A stretch of DNA of 64,000 nucleotides from Bailinhaonella thermotolerans (lineage in GTDB: Bacteria > Actinomycetota > Actinomycetes > Streptosporangiales > Streptosporangiaceae): the NCBI RefSeq assembly GCF_003594875.1, contig NZ_QZEY01000025.1, forward strand, positions 1-64,000, written 5' to 3'. The notes beneath the pieces are model-generated. The model had not been told where the DNA came from, did not search any database, and saw only the letters and a list, made by a program, of their open reading frames with translations. This document shows positions 51,340-59,329 of the stretch, piece after piece. Every line of letters begins with the position of its first letter. The first letter of the stretch is position 1. A program made the position numbers and the translations under genes.

Positions 51340-54300
51340 GTCGTCCCCCAGGCCGGTACCGGGTCGGTGGCGTGCAGGCGCAGCTCGGTGAAGTAGCGGC
51401 GGCCCTCGGCGTCGGCGAGCCACGCCTGGCCGGGCCCCGGCAGCAGCTCGGTGATCACGAGCCGGGCGGACTCGTCGCCGGCGCGGCGCAGCATCGCGCA
51501 CAGGAGCGAGGCGTAGAGCGGGCTGCCCAGATCGACGTACGTCGGCTTGATCTCGGTGCTCAGCTTCACGAACACCCGCTCGGGCAGCCCGAGGGCCCGC
51601 CGCCAGGCGCGCACCGCCAGGTAGCAGTCCCGCTCGCCGCGCGCCGAGGTCAGGCCCGTCGCGCCCACGGTCGTCCGCCAGGTCTCCCGGGCGACCACCA
51701 GGCGGTCGATGGAGATGCGCGGCGTGTGCTCGTGCGTGGCCGCGCCGGTCAGCTTGAAGCCGTCCACCGCGTGCATGGACACCAGCGAGGCGAACATCTC
51801 CAGCAGCGGCCACCGCCGCCCGTCGGGGGCGCGCGCGATCAGCTCGCCCTCCTCCTCGGTCACGAGCACCGAGGTCGCGGGCAGCAGCCGGTCGGGGTCG
51901 GCCCCCGGCGCGGAGGTCCACCCGAGCTGCCGGTCGGCAGGCCCGTCCAGGCTGTGCGACACGCGGCCGGTGTAGCGCGGCCAGTCGGCCGGGTAGAGCG
52001 GCCGGACCCGGTGCGGGCCGAGGTCGGCGGCCAGGGCGTCCCGCAGCGAACCGGGGTCGGGGTGGGCGCGCGTGAACACCGCGCAGTCGAACGTGGGCCA
52101 GGCCGCGTGCATCTCGCCCAGCACGACCAGGTAGTCGCCCCGCTCGATCGCCTCCGCGCTGTCGGCGCAGATCTGCAGGTCCGGGCTGTGCAGCCGGGCG
52201 GAGGACCAGCCGGGACGGTCGGCGGGGAAGGTCGCGGCGACCGCCTCGGCCAGTTCCGCGGCGGTGAACCGCAGCTCGCCGTCCGCGGGCCGGTCCAGCC
52301 CGAACAGGGCCGCCCAGCGGCGGGCGAACTCGCGGGCCACCTCGTCCACCGGGCGCGGGCCCGAGCCGAACAGCAGGCCCTGGGCCAGGAACCACACGTC
52401 GGACAGGCGCACCTCGCCGCCCTCGGCGCGCAGTTCCTCGTACAGCTCGCGCAGCGCCGCGCCGTAGGCGTCGGCCAGCGCCGCCGTGAGCCAGCGGGCC
52501 GCGCGCAGCAGCAGGGCGAGCGGTTCGGCGAGCTCCGTGAGCAGCGGCCCGCCGAAGCGGACGTCCACGTCGCGGACGGTGTCCTCGTAGACCAGGCCGC
52601 GCCCGGCGTAGGTCTGCCCCGCCCGGCGCGCGGCGGGCAGGCCGGTGACGGCGGTGAACTCCTCGTCGAGCGCGTCGAGGGCGGCCTTCAGCGCGCCGGG
52701 GTCGCCCGCCGCGTCGGCCACCCGGTCGCGGGCGGCGCACAGCCGGTCGAGCCCGGCGAGGGCCCCGCTCACGTCGTACGCCGGATCGGCGGCGGCGACC
52801 CGGCCGAGCAGGTCGCGCAGCCGTACCTCGGCGTCGGGGTCCTGGGCCAGGTCGTGGCCGAAGGACAGCAGCTCGCGCTCGTCCAGCCGGTCCAGCAGCA
52901 GGAGGGCGTCGGCCTCGGTGCGGATGCCGGCGGCGCCCGCGGCGAGAGCGGCGACGTCGGCGGCGGAGCGGCGGCCGTCGCAGTGGGCCAGCACGGCGGC
53001 CTCGGCGGCCGACAGCGCCAGCGGCGGCTGCGCGGGCCGGAGCAGCTCACGGCCGCGCAGGGTCAGGTGCGGGCGGAGCCCGACGGGCATCAGCCGCCGG
53101 AACCCCGGGTCGGCGGCCAGCGTCCCGGCGTAGGCGCGGACGGCCCAGTCCTCGAAGGAGACCCGCCGCCGCCGGAGCGGGCGCGGGCCCGGCGCGACGG
53201 TGGCGGCCGGGGCGGCCGGGTCGATCTCGGTCCAGGTGACGGGGCCGAAGAAGCCGATCGTCTCGTTCTTGGCGCAGTAGCGCTGCCAGTACTTGGCCAC
53301 CAGCAGTTCGCGGGCCCGCCGTTCGTGGTTGCGCCGCTCCTCCGGGCCGCCCCGCACGAGCCCGTCGAGCGCCGTCAGCGCGTTGCGGTTCTGCCAGGTC
53401 ACGGCCTCGCGGAACAGCGGGTCCGCGGCCAGTTCGCTCGCCCGCGCCGCGCCCTCGGCCAGCGCCTCGGCGAACGCCTTGTCGAACAGGGCGGCGTCGG
53501 TCCGCCCGGCGAGCAGGTCGTCGGCGGCCTCGGCGCATCCGGGCGCGGCGAACAGGTCCAGCCCGTCGGCGGGGAAGCCGGTGCTGCGCAGGATGGCGTC
53601 GCGCCACACCGACCAGCCCGTGTCCCCGAGCGGGATGAGGTGGCCGCGCGTGGCCGCGGCGAGGTCGGCGCGGATCTCGCCGAGGATGCGGTCGCGGGCC
53701 TCGTGCAGGAAGAAGTGGCCGCCCGGCTCGACGCGCAGGCCGAACCCGGCCGCCGTGTGCGCGGCCCAGTGCCGCATGGCCTCGGCGGGCACGGCGGGGT
53801 CCTCGCTCCCGGCGAACGCCGTGATCGGCACGGGGAGGGGGTCCTCCTCCCGGTGGCGGTAGGCGTCCAGCCAGCCGAAGTCGGCCCGGAGCGCGGGCAG
53901 CACCAGGTCGAGCAGCTCGGGTTCGGACAGCAGCTCGGCGGGCATGCCGCCGAGCGCCGACAGCCGGGCGAGCAGCGTCTCGTCGTCCACGGCGGACAGG
54001 CCCGCGAGCGGGTCGGCCAGGCCCGGCGGGCGGCAGCCGCCGAGGTAGAGCCGGACGGGCGGGCGCACGCCGCGCCGACGCAGCTCGCGGACGAGCTCGA
54101 AGCCGATCCGGCCGCCCATGGAGTGGCCGTAGATCGCGTACGGCCGGTCGGCGAGCGCGGCGACCTCGGTGGCCAGCTCGGCCAGGTCGAAGGGGGCGTT
54201 GTCGCGGATCCGGCTCTCCCGGCCCGGCAGCACCGCCGCCAGGACCTCCACGTCCGGTCCCGCGGCGGCCGACCAGCCCCGGAAGGCGGCGGCCCCCGCG

Positions 54301-54374
54301 CCGGCGTACGGCAGGCAGAACAACCGCGCCCGGGCTCCGGGGCGGTGGTGGGGCGTGCTGAACCAGTCGCTCAT
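51336..54374 (-). CDS. Type II thioesterase fused to lantibiotic-dehydratase (LanB/PEARL)-like domain
   Basis: The protein has 1,012 residues. Residues 1-245 form a RifR/GrsT-type thioesterase: LFCLPYAGAGAAAFRGW, nucleophile in YGHSMGGRIGFE, and catalytic His in PGGHFFLHE. Residues about 250-1012 resemble the N-terminal tRNA-dependent domain of LanB dehydratases: YCAKNETIGFFGPVTW, YAGTLAADPGFRRLMPVGLR, HSPDLQICADSAEAI and VFVKLSTEIKPTYVDLGSPL. The C-terminal glutamate-elimination domain is absent, as in PEARL peptide aminoacyl-tRNA ligases. LanB-type domains use aminoacyl-tRNA, so this half may glutamylate or add an amino acid to a carrier-bound intermediate; that is inference. It lies between the KS and A-T-C-T genes and overlaps both by 4 nt. 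Confidence 0.85.
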   Translation of the reverse strand: MSDWFSTPHHRPGARARLFCLPYAGAGAAAFRGWSAAAGPDVEVLAAVLPGRESRIRDNAPFDLAELATEVAALADRPYAIYGHSMGGRIGFELVRELRRRGVRPPVRLYLGGCRPPGLADPLAGLSAVDDETLLARLSALGGMPAELLSEPELLDLVLPALRADFGWLDAYRHREEDPLPVPITAFAGSEDPAVPAEAMRHWAAHTAAGFGLRVEPGGHFFLHEARDRILGEIRADLAAATRGHLIPLGDTGWSVWRDAILRSTGFPADGLDLFAAPGCAEAADDLLAGRTDAALFDKAFAEALAEGAARASELAADPLFREAVTWQNRNALTALDGLVRGGPEERRNHERRARELLVAKYWQRYCAKNETIGFFGPVTWTEIDPAAPAATVAPGPRPLRRRRVSFEDWAVRAYAGTLAADPGFRRLMPVGLRPHLTLRGRELLRPAQPPLALSAAEAAVLAHCDGRRSAADVAALAAGAAGIRTEADALLLLDRLDERELLSFGHDLAQDPDAEVRLRDLLGRVAAADPAYDVSGALAGLDRLCAARDRVADAAGDPGALKAALDALDEEFTAVTGLPAARRAGQTYAGRGLVYEDTVRDVDVRFGGPLLTELAEPLALLLRAARWLTAALADAYGAALRELYEELRAEGGEVRLSDVWFLAQGLLFGSGPRPVDEVAREFARRWAALFGLDRPADGELRFTAAELAEAVAATFPADRPGWSSARLHSPDLQICADSAEAIERGDYLVVLGEMHAAWPTFDCAVFTRAHPDPGSLRDALAADLGPHRVRPLYPADWPRYTGRVSHSLDGPADRQLGWTSAPGADPDRLLPATSVLVTEEEGELIARAPDGRRWPLLEMFASLVSMHAVDGFKLTGAATHEHTPRISIDRLVVARETWRTTVGATGLTSARGERDCYLAVRAWRRALGLPERVFVKLSTEIKPTYVDLGSPLYASLLCAMLRRAGDESARLVITELLPGPGQAWLADAEGRRYFTELRLHATDPVPAWGTT

Positions 54375-56068
54375 GGCCGTGCCTCGATCCAGTGACGCCG
54401 CCGTTGGAAGGGGTACGCGGGCAGGGAGACGCGCCGCGCCCCGGGTGTGCCGGGCCACTCCACGTCGGCCCCGGAGACCCACGCGGACGCCCGCGCCACC
54501 AGCTCGGCGGGCGCGCCGGCCGGGTGGTCCGGCGGGGCCGCGCCGGCGGCGGCGCGCAGCAGCGGCACGGCCTCGGCGACGTCCCGGCAGAGCACCGCCG
54601 CCCGGCGCGCGAACGCCCGCCGCCCCGCGAGCGTGCGGGCCACGTCGTCCGGCCGCGGCGGCGCGCCGGCCGCCACCTGGGCGGCGAGGTGATCGGCCAG
54701 CCGCGTCAGCGCCTCGCGCAGCGCCTCCGGCGTGCGCGCCGACACCGGCAGCGCGTGCCATCCGCCGTCCGCGCCGGCGCGCGGGGCCTCCTCGGGCGCG
54801 TTCTCCACGATCACGTGCGCGTTGGTGCCGCCCAGCCCGAAGGAGCTGACCCCGGCCAGCCGCGGCCCCGCCGGGAACGGGTGGTTCTCCACCGGGACGA
54901 AGAACGGCGAGGAGGCGAAGTCGATCTCCGGGTTGGGCGTCCGGAAGTGCAGGTTCGCGGGGACGATCCCGTGGCGTACGGCGAGCACGGCCTTGATGAG
55001 GCTCGCCGCGCCCGCCGCCGCGTCCAGGTTGCCCAGGTTGGTCTTGAGCGAGCCGAGCGCGCACGAGCCGGGCGCGAGGCCGTCGCCGAACGCCCTGGCC
55101 AGCGCCGCCACCTCGATCGCGTCGCCGGCGAGGGTGCCGCTGCCGTGCGCCTCGACGTAGCCGATGTCCGCGGGGCTCGCCTCGGCGCTCGCCAGCGCCT
55201 CGGCCACGACCGCGGCCTGCCCGTCGAGCCCCGGGGCGGCGAACCCGGCCCGGGCCGCGCCGTCGTTGCCGACCGCCCAGCCGCGCAGGACCGCGAGCAC
55301 CTGGTCGCCGTCCTCCTGGGCGTCCTCCAGCCGCTTCAGCGCCAGCACGGCGACGCCGCTGCCGTACGCGGCGCCCTGCCCGGCGGCGTCGAACGCGCGG
55401 CACCGCCCGTCAGGCGAGACCAGCCCGCCCGGGGTGTGGCGGAAGCGCGGCTCGGTGACGCTCACCCCGCCTGCCAGCGCCAGGTCGCACCGGTAGTCGA
55501 GCAGGCTCTGCGCGGCCGTGCACACCGCGACCAGGGAGCTGGAGCAGGCCGTCTGGGTCGCGATCGCCGGCCCGGTCAGGCCCAGCCGGTACGCCACCTG
55601 GGCGGGCAGGTAGTCGGCCGCCGACCCGGGCAGCAGCAGCGACTCCCAGTCGTCCGTGGCCGACGGGTTCCCGAACTGGCGGAACAGGAAGTACCGGTTG
55701 AGCGAGGAGCCCGCGAACACCCCGACGATGCCGTCGCGGGCGGCCGGGTCGTGCCCGGCGTCCTCCAGCGCCGCCCACGCCTGCTCCAGGAAGAGCCGCT
55801 GCTGCGGATCCATCCGTACGGCCTCGGCGTCGGGCACGCCGAAGAACTCGGCGTCGAAGTCGGCCACGCCCTCCAGCCGCCCGTGCGCGGGCACGTGGGC
55901 GGGGTCGGCGATGAGCCGCTCGCCGACGCCCAGCTCCCGCAGCTCGGCGGGGGTGTGGTCGTGGACCGCGTCCACGCCGCCGAGCAGGTTCCGCCACAGG
56001 GCCGCCACGTCGGGCGCGCCGGGGAACCGCCCGGCCATCCCGACGACGGCGATCGCGTCCCCGCCCAT
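54371..56068 (-). CDS. Stand-alone ketosynthase, AT-less and lacking one catalytic His
   Basis: The 565-residue protein has a full KS (about 1-425) with TACSSSLVAV and VEAHGSGTLAGDAIE, so Cys and the first His are kept. The third catalytic motif, normally NxGH, reads KTNLGNLDAAAG, so Asn replaces His. The usual malonyl decarboxylation should be impaired, as in non-elongating KS0 domains. After the KS come about 110 residues of post-KS linker (SARTPEALREALTRL), ending in the PKS post-AT-like SLPAYPFQRRRHW. The AT itself appears to be deleted. It may transfer or condense acyl chains without decarboxylation, or act as a docking scaffold for the TE-LanB protein. The ATG shares 1 nt with the previous stop (TGATG). 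Confidence 0.88.
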   Translation of the reverse strand: MGGDAIAVVGMAGRFPGAPDVAALWRNLLGGVDAVHDHTPAELRELGVGERLIADPAHVPAHGRLEGVADFDAEFFGVPDAEAVRMDPQQRLFLEQAWAALEDAGHDPAARDGIVGVFAGSSLNRYFLFRQFGNPSATDDWESLLLPGSAADYLPAQVAYRLGLTGPAIATQTACSSSLVAVCTAAQSLLDYRCDLALAGGVSVTEPRFRHTPGGLVSPDGRCRAFDAAGQGAAYGSGVAVLALKRLEDAQEDGDQVLAVLRGWAVGNDGAARAGFAAPGLDGQAAVVAEALASAEASPADIGYVEAHGSGTLAGDAIEVAALARAFGDGLAPGSCALGSLKTNLGNLDAAAGAASLIKAVLAVRHGIVPANLHFRTPNPEIDFASSPFFVPVENHPFPAGPRLAGVSSFGLGGTNAHVIVENAPEEAPRAGADGGWHALPVSARTPEALREALTRLADHLAAQVAAGAPPRPDDVARTLAGRRAFARRAAVLCRDVAEAVPLLRAAAGAAPPDHPAGAPAELVARASAWVSGADVEWPGTPGARRVSLPAYPFQRRRHWIEARP

Positions 56069-57444
56069 CAGCCGATGACCGCCTCTGCGACGTCCTCGAC
56101 CGTGCCCACGCGGGTGATCGCGGCGTCCTCGACCGGCCGGTAGCCGGCCGCCGTGTAGCAGCCCGAGCCGTGGACCACGATGTCGCGGCCCTCGTCCACC
56201 AGGCCCCGGTCCACGGCGTTGAGCACGCCGGTCATGGCCATCACCAGCGACCACTCGCGGAGCGTGCGCGGGTCGGCGGGCAGCTCGCAGCCCGTCCCGG
56301 CGAGCATCGCGCGAAGGCGCGGGTAGCGGGCCACGCACTCGGCCAGGGACACCACGATCCCGTCGCCGCCGAAGCGGGCGATCAGGTCGTTCATCGCGGG
56401 CGACGTGGCGGGCCTGTGCGTGTAGAAGGTCGGGTCCAGCACCTCGTCCGGGTCGTAGGTGACCTGCGGGAAGCGCGGGTCCGCCGACTGGGCGTACAGG
56501 CCGTCCTCGCCCAGGGCGTACGCGGGGATGGCGGCCCGGTCGAAGTCGCCGTGGCGCAGGTTGAGCACCATGTCGGGGGTGCCCAGGTGCTGGACGAGGA
56601 GGCTGGCGGGGCGGGTCGCGGGGTCGGCGGCGCCCTCCTCCTCCAGCACGGCCCGGCCGCGGTGGTAGCCGAGCAGGCCGAAGGCGCTGGAGACGGCGTG
56701 CGCGTGCAGGCGCGGCCGCTCCCCCGCGGGGTCCGCGGCGTGCTCGAAGAAGGCGCGGGCGGTGTCGGCGACCAGGTAGTTCGCCAGTTCCAGGGAGTAC
56801 CAGAGGTTGTCGCCCATGGCCGCGAAGTCGCCGATGTGCTTGTCCGCGAACCTGCGGCCGATGGCCTTGACGTCCTCGGCGTGCTCCCCGGTGTAGACCA
56901 GGAGGGGGTTCAGCTCGCGCAGGGCCGGGTCCGTCGAGAGCCTGCTGGAACGCAGCTTGGCCAGGCACGACTCGGGGGCCAGCACGACCACGCGGAGCTG
57001 CCCGGGCTCGACGAGGCCGGCCTCGATCGCGCGGAGCACGGCGTCGCGCAGGGCCGTGCCCTTGTTGGCCGACGTGGGCGAGAAGATCGTGACGCGCTCG
57101 CCGTGCCTGCGGATGTACTCCACCGCGCGGGCCACGATGAGCAGCGACGCGAAGGTCTTGGTGGTGCCCGTGCCCGGGTTGCCCGTCAGGTCGAGCAGGG
57201 ACAGCCGGTGCCCGCCGTACGTCCCGAGGCCCTGCCAGGAGGCGGTGGCGACGGACAGGTACTCCCGCATCCGGTCGTCCAGCTCGGGCAGCAGGAAGCC
57301 CGGGGAGAACGCGCTGCCGTCCTTGACGGGGGCGGGGTCGTCCACGCAGGCGGCGATAGCGCGGGGCAGCCGGTCGTAGAAGTCGGCCAGCAGGTTGGCG
57401 GTGCGGGCGGACCCGGACGCGGCGGGCACAAAGGAGTTCGGCAT
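56068..57444 (-). CDS. Threonine-synthase-like fold-type II PLP enzyme homologue
   Basis: The 458-residue protein shows LLDLTGNPGTGTTKTFASLL (about 82-101), where the Lys in TTKTF is placed like the Schiff-base Lys of threonine synthase. Then VTIFSPTSANKGTALRDAV follows, resembling the phosphate and substrate region of the same fold. Later GSGCYTAAGYRP near the C-terminus could be the glycine-rich Ser/Cys motif. Such enzymes do beta- or gamma-replacement on O-phospho or O-acyl amino acids. It probably supplies an unusual amino acid building block for the NRPS, together with the upstream dehydrogenase-like protein. The exact reaction is unknown and it may not be catalytic. The ATG is at 57444, 23 nt after the upstream stop. 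Confidence 0.65.
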   Translation of the reverse strand: MPNSFVPAASGSARTANLLADFYDRLPRAIAACVDDPAPVKDGSAFSPGFLLPELDDRMREYLSVATASWQGLGTYGGHRLSLLDLTGNPGTGTTKTFASLLIVARAVEYIRRHGERVTIFSPTSANKGTALRDAVLRAIEAGLVEPGQLRVVVLAPESCLAKLRSSRLSTDPALRELNPLLVYTGEHAEDVKAIGRRFADKHIGDFAAMGDNLWYSLELANYLVADTARAFFEHAADPAGERPRLHAHAVSSAFGLLGYHRGRAVLEEEGAADPATRPASLLVQHLGTPDMVLNLRHGDFDRAAIPAYALGEDGLYAQSADPRFPQVTYDPDEVLDPTFYTHRPATSPAMNDLIARFGGDGIVVSLAECVARYPRLRAMLAGTGCELPADPRTLREWSLVMAMTGVLNAVDRGLVDEGRDIVVHGSGCYTAAGYRPVEDAAITRVGTVEDVAEAVIG

Positions 57445-57467
57445 CGTTGACGGACCTCGTTCTGCTT

Positions 57468-58568
57468 CTAAAGATGCGGGGAGCGTTCGCGCAGCCGGGC
57501 CCTGAACTCGTGGAACAGGCCGGTTACCGGTTCGATCTCGGCGACGGTGAATTCCCGGGGCAGCTCGGGCGCCGCCGGTTCGGTGAACCTGACCCGGTCG
57601 CCGTCCACCACGACCCCGTCGTACGCCGCCGCCCGCTGGTTGAAGGCGACGGCGCCGGCCAGGTCCAGCCCGGCGGGCAGGCGCAGTTCCAGCCGGCCGC
57701 CGCGCAGGAGCACGGGGTAGCCCCCGGGCAGGCCGAGCGGGCCGGGCAGGCTGGTGTGCGTCTCCTCGCCGGTCAGCAGGCCGCGCACGACCACGGCGGC
57801 GGCCAGGCCGGTGACGTGGTTCAGCTCGGCCCGGTCGGCGGCGCGCTGGGCGGCCAGCAGGGACCCGACCCCGGGGACGGGCTCGCCGCCCACCCAGGCC
57901 CGGGCCTCCTCGCAGTCGCCGTGCGGGGCGTGCAGGTGGACGTGGTGGGCCAGGACGCGCAGGTCGCGCTGGTCCGGCAGGCCCAGCGCGGCCTGGATCC
58001 CGGCGGCCATCAGGCCGGCGTTGCCGATGCCGGACAGCACGGGCACGCCCGCGGCGGCGAGGATCGGGTTGACCGCGTCGGGGAAGCAGCCGTTGAGGAA
58101 CCAGGCGCCGGGGCGCGCGGCGGCGAGCGCCCGGCCCGCGCGCAGCGCCGACTCGGCCTGGAAGGGCAGGGTCAGCCCGAAGCCGGCGCGCTGGACCAGC
58201 GCGGTCCAGGCCGAGGGGGCCGTCGCGCGCTCCCAGGGGGACTGGCTGGAGGCGGCCAGGACCAGGCCCGCCGGGGCCAGCGCCGACAGCAGCTCGGCCA
58301 GGGCGTCGCCGCCGGACAGGTCGGTCGCCCGGGGACGGAAGGTCACCGGGGCGCCGGCCAGCGCGGCGCGCGCCGAGGCGACATAGCACACTTCGGCCGC
58401 CCGCTCAGGAGAGCGGCCCACGACCACGACGTCGAGGGGGGCGCCGGCCGTGACGGCCAGCGCGTAGCACAGTCCGCGGGCGAGGCCCCCCGTGCCGATG
58501 ACGACAAGGGTGGGCCCGCCGCGCGCGGAGGGAGGGGTGTCGGTGAGAACGGGAGGCTCCTCGCGCAA
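57468..58568 (-). CDS. NAD(P)-binding Rossmann-fold protein, first gene of the operon
   Basis: The protein has about 366 residues. The N-terminus carries a dinucleotide-binding motif LVVIGTGGLARGLCYAL followed by VVVVGRSPERAAEVC, a classic beta-alpha-beta unit. Further on, VLAASSQSPWER and FLNGCFPDAVNPILAA resemble dehydrogenases of the lactate/malate or opine type, but I cannot name the family. As leading gene paired with a PLP enzyme it may be a precursor-supply dehydrogenase, a layout known from SbnA/SbnB-type diaminopropionate synthesis; sequence similarity to SbnB was not evident. No ATG or GTG fits; the TTG at 58568 is the best available start, about 50 nt after the predicted transcription start, and its ribosome binding site is weak. 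Confidence 0.7.
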   Translation of the reverse strand: MREEPPVLTDTPPSARGGPTLVVIGTGGLARGLCYALAVTAGAPLDVVVVGRSPERAAEVCYVASARAALAGAPVTFRPRATDLSGGDALAELLSALAPAGLVLAASSQSPWERATAPSAWTALVQRAGFGLTLPFQAESALRAGRALAAARPGAWFLNGCFPDAVNPILAAAGVPVLSGIGNAGLMAAGIQAALGLPDQRDLRVLAHHVHLHAPHGDCEEARAWVGGEPVPGVGSLLAAQRAADRAELNHVTGLAAAVVVRGLLTGEETHTSLPGPLGLPGGYPVLLRGGRLELRLPAGLDLAGAVAFNQRAAAYDGVVVDGDRVRFTEPAAPELPREFTVAEIEPVTGLFHEFRARLRERSPHL

Positions 58569-58623
58569 CGGCTGAGGTCATCAACAGTTGGTCTTCCAGC
58601 GCCCGGGGTCCCAAGCGCGGATC

Positions 58624-58653
58624 ATTCTGAGCATCCGGTGACATCCCTGTCAA
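58624..58653 (-). promoter_or_regulatory. Predicted promoter of the nine-gene operon
   Basis: On the minus strand a perfect TTGACA (58653-58648) is followed by an 18-nt spacer and CAGAAT (58629-58624). Transcription would start near 58617, about 50 nt before the first gene. This is the only consensus -35 in the 382-nt gene-free stretch 58569-58950. Confidence 0.6.
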
Positions 58654-58661
58654 TCAACCTA

Positions 58662-58686
58662 AAAACCCCTTCCCACAAGGGGTTTT
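58662..58686. terminator. Hairpin with T-run just upstream of the operon promoter
   Basis: AAAACCCCTT and AAGGGGTTTT pair perfectly (10 bp) around a 5-nt loop. On the minus strand the stem ends GGGGTTTTTAGG, a proper intrinsic terminator, 9 nt upstream of the -35 box. It could insulate the operon from read-through, or as an inverted repeat act as an operator. No minus-strand gene lies upstream to be terminated. Confidence 0.6.
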
Positions 58687-58766
58687 ACGCATGTTTCGAA
58701 AGCCTGCCAATCGGCGGGGCGGAAGCGATAACATCCCTTTCCTCTCGCTGTCAGAGCAGATTCCGG

Positions 58767-58865
58767 GCCCCGTCAACGACGCCCCGGACGTACGGCCGGA
58801 CCCCGTCAACGACGCCCGCGCCGTACGGCCGGGCACCCTCCCACGACGCCCCGCCGTACGGCCGG
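58767..58865. repeat. Three 33-bp tandem repeats ending in CGTACGGCCGG
   Basis: Three imperfect 33-bp units (58767-58799, 58800-58832, 58833-58865) share CACGACGCC/CAACGACGCC cores and end identically in CGTACGGCCGG. They lie between the divergent NRPS-PKS operon and the thiamine-binding gene. A 75-codon frame (58691-58918) crosses them and would encode 11-residue repeats ([11 protein letters not shown] type), but it has no ribosome binding site. I see no other feature in this gap apart from the promoter and hairpin. Confidence 0.8.
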
Positions 58866-58950
58866 GGGGCCGGGCCGGACCCGCCGCGCACGCGCCGCCG
58901 CCCGCCCGCCTAGGCTGAAGCCCTGGTTCCGACGGGAAGGAGTGGTCGTC

Positions 58951-59247
58951 GTGATCGTGGCGTTTTCGGTGACCCCGCTCGGGGTCGGGGAGGACGTCGG
59001 CGAGTACGTCGCCCGGGCCGTCAAGGTGGTGCGCGACAGCGGCCTGCCCAACCGCACCGACGCCATGTTCACCTCGGTCGAGGGCGAATGGGACGAGGTC
59101 ATGCCCGTGATCAGGGCCGCCGTGGACGCGGTGGCCGAGGTCGCCCCCCGCGTGAGCCTCGTCCTCAAGGCCGACGTCCGCCCCGGCGTGACCGACGCCC
59201 TCACCGCCAAGGTGGAGAGCGTCGAACGGCACCTCTCCACCTCCTGA
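58951..59247 (+). CDS. MTH1187-family thiamine-binding protein
   Basis: The 98-residue protein begins [20 protein letters not shown], the hallmark of the MTH1187/YkoF-like (DUF77) family, and continues with the conserved [16 protein letters not shown]. These ferredoxin-like oligomers bind thiamine or hydroxymethylpyrimidine. The GTG at 58951 is preferred to the one at 58942 because GGAAGGAG ends 9 nt before it. It appears monocistronic, and no thiamine genes are next to it. Confidence 0.88.
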   Translation: MIVAFSVTPLGVGEDVGEYVARAVKVVRDSGLPNRTDAMFTSVEGEWDEVMPVIRAAVDAVAEVAPRVSLVLKADVRPGVTDALTAKVESVERHLSTS

Positions 59248-59329
59248 CCGGAACCCCGCCCCCCGCGCCCGCGTTCGCAACCACAGAGCCGCCGGCCGGT
59301 CCGGCCGGCGCGGAGCGCTGGAGGGTGAC

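Noticed and set aside
56068-58389. Single 773-residue protein joining the PLP-like and Rossmann genes
   Set aside because: Upstream of the ATG at 57444 this frame is low-complexity and lies antiphase to the well-formed Rossmann gene; only the part from 57444 looks like protein.
58691-58918. 75-codon plus-strand ORF crossing the 33-bp repeats
   Set aside because: There is no ribosome binding site before its ATG, it begins right against the hairpin, and apart from the repeat-encoded residues it has no structure. I treat it as non-coding.
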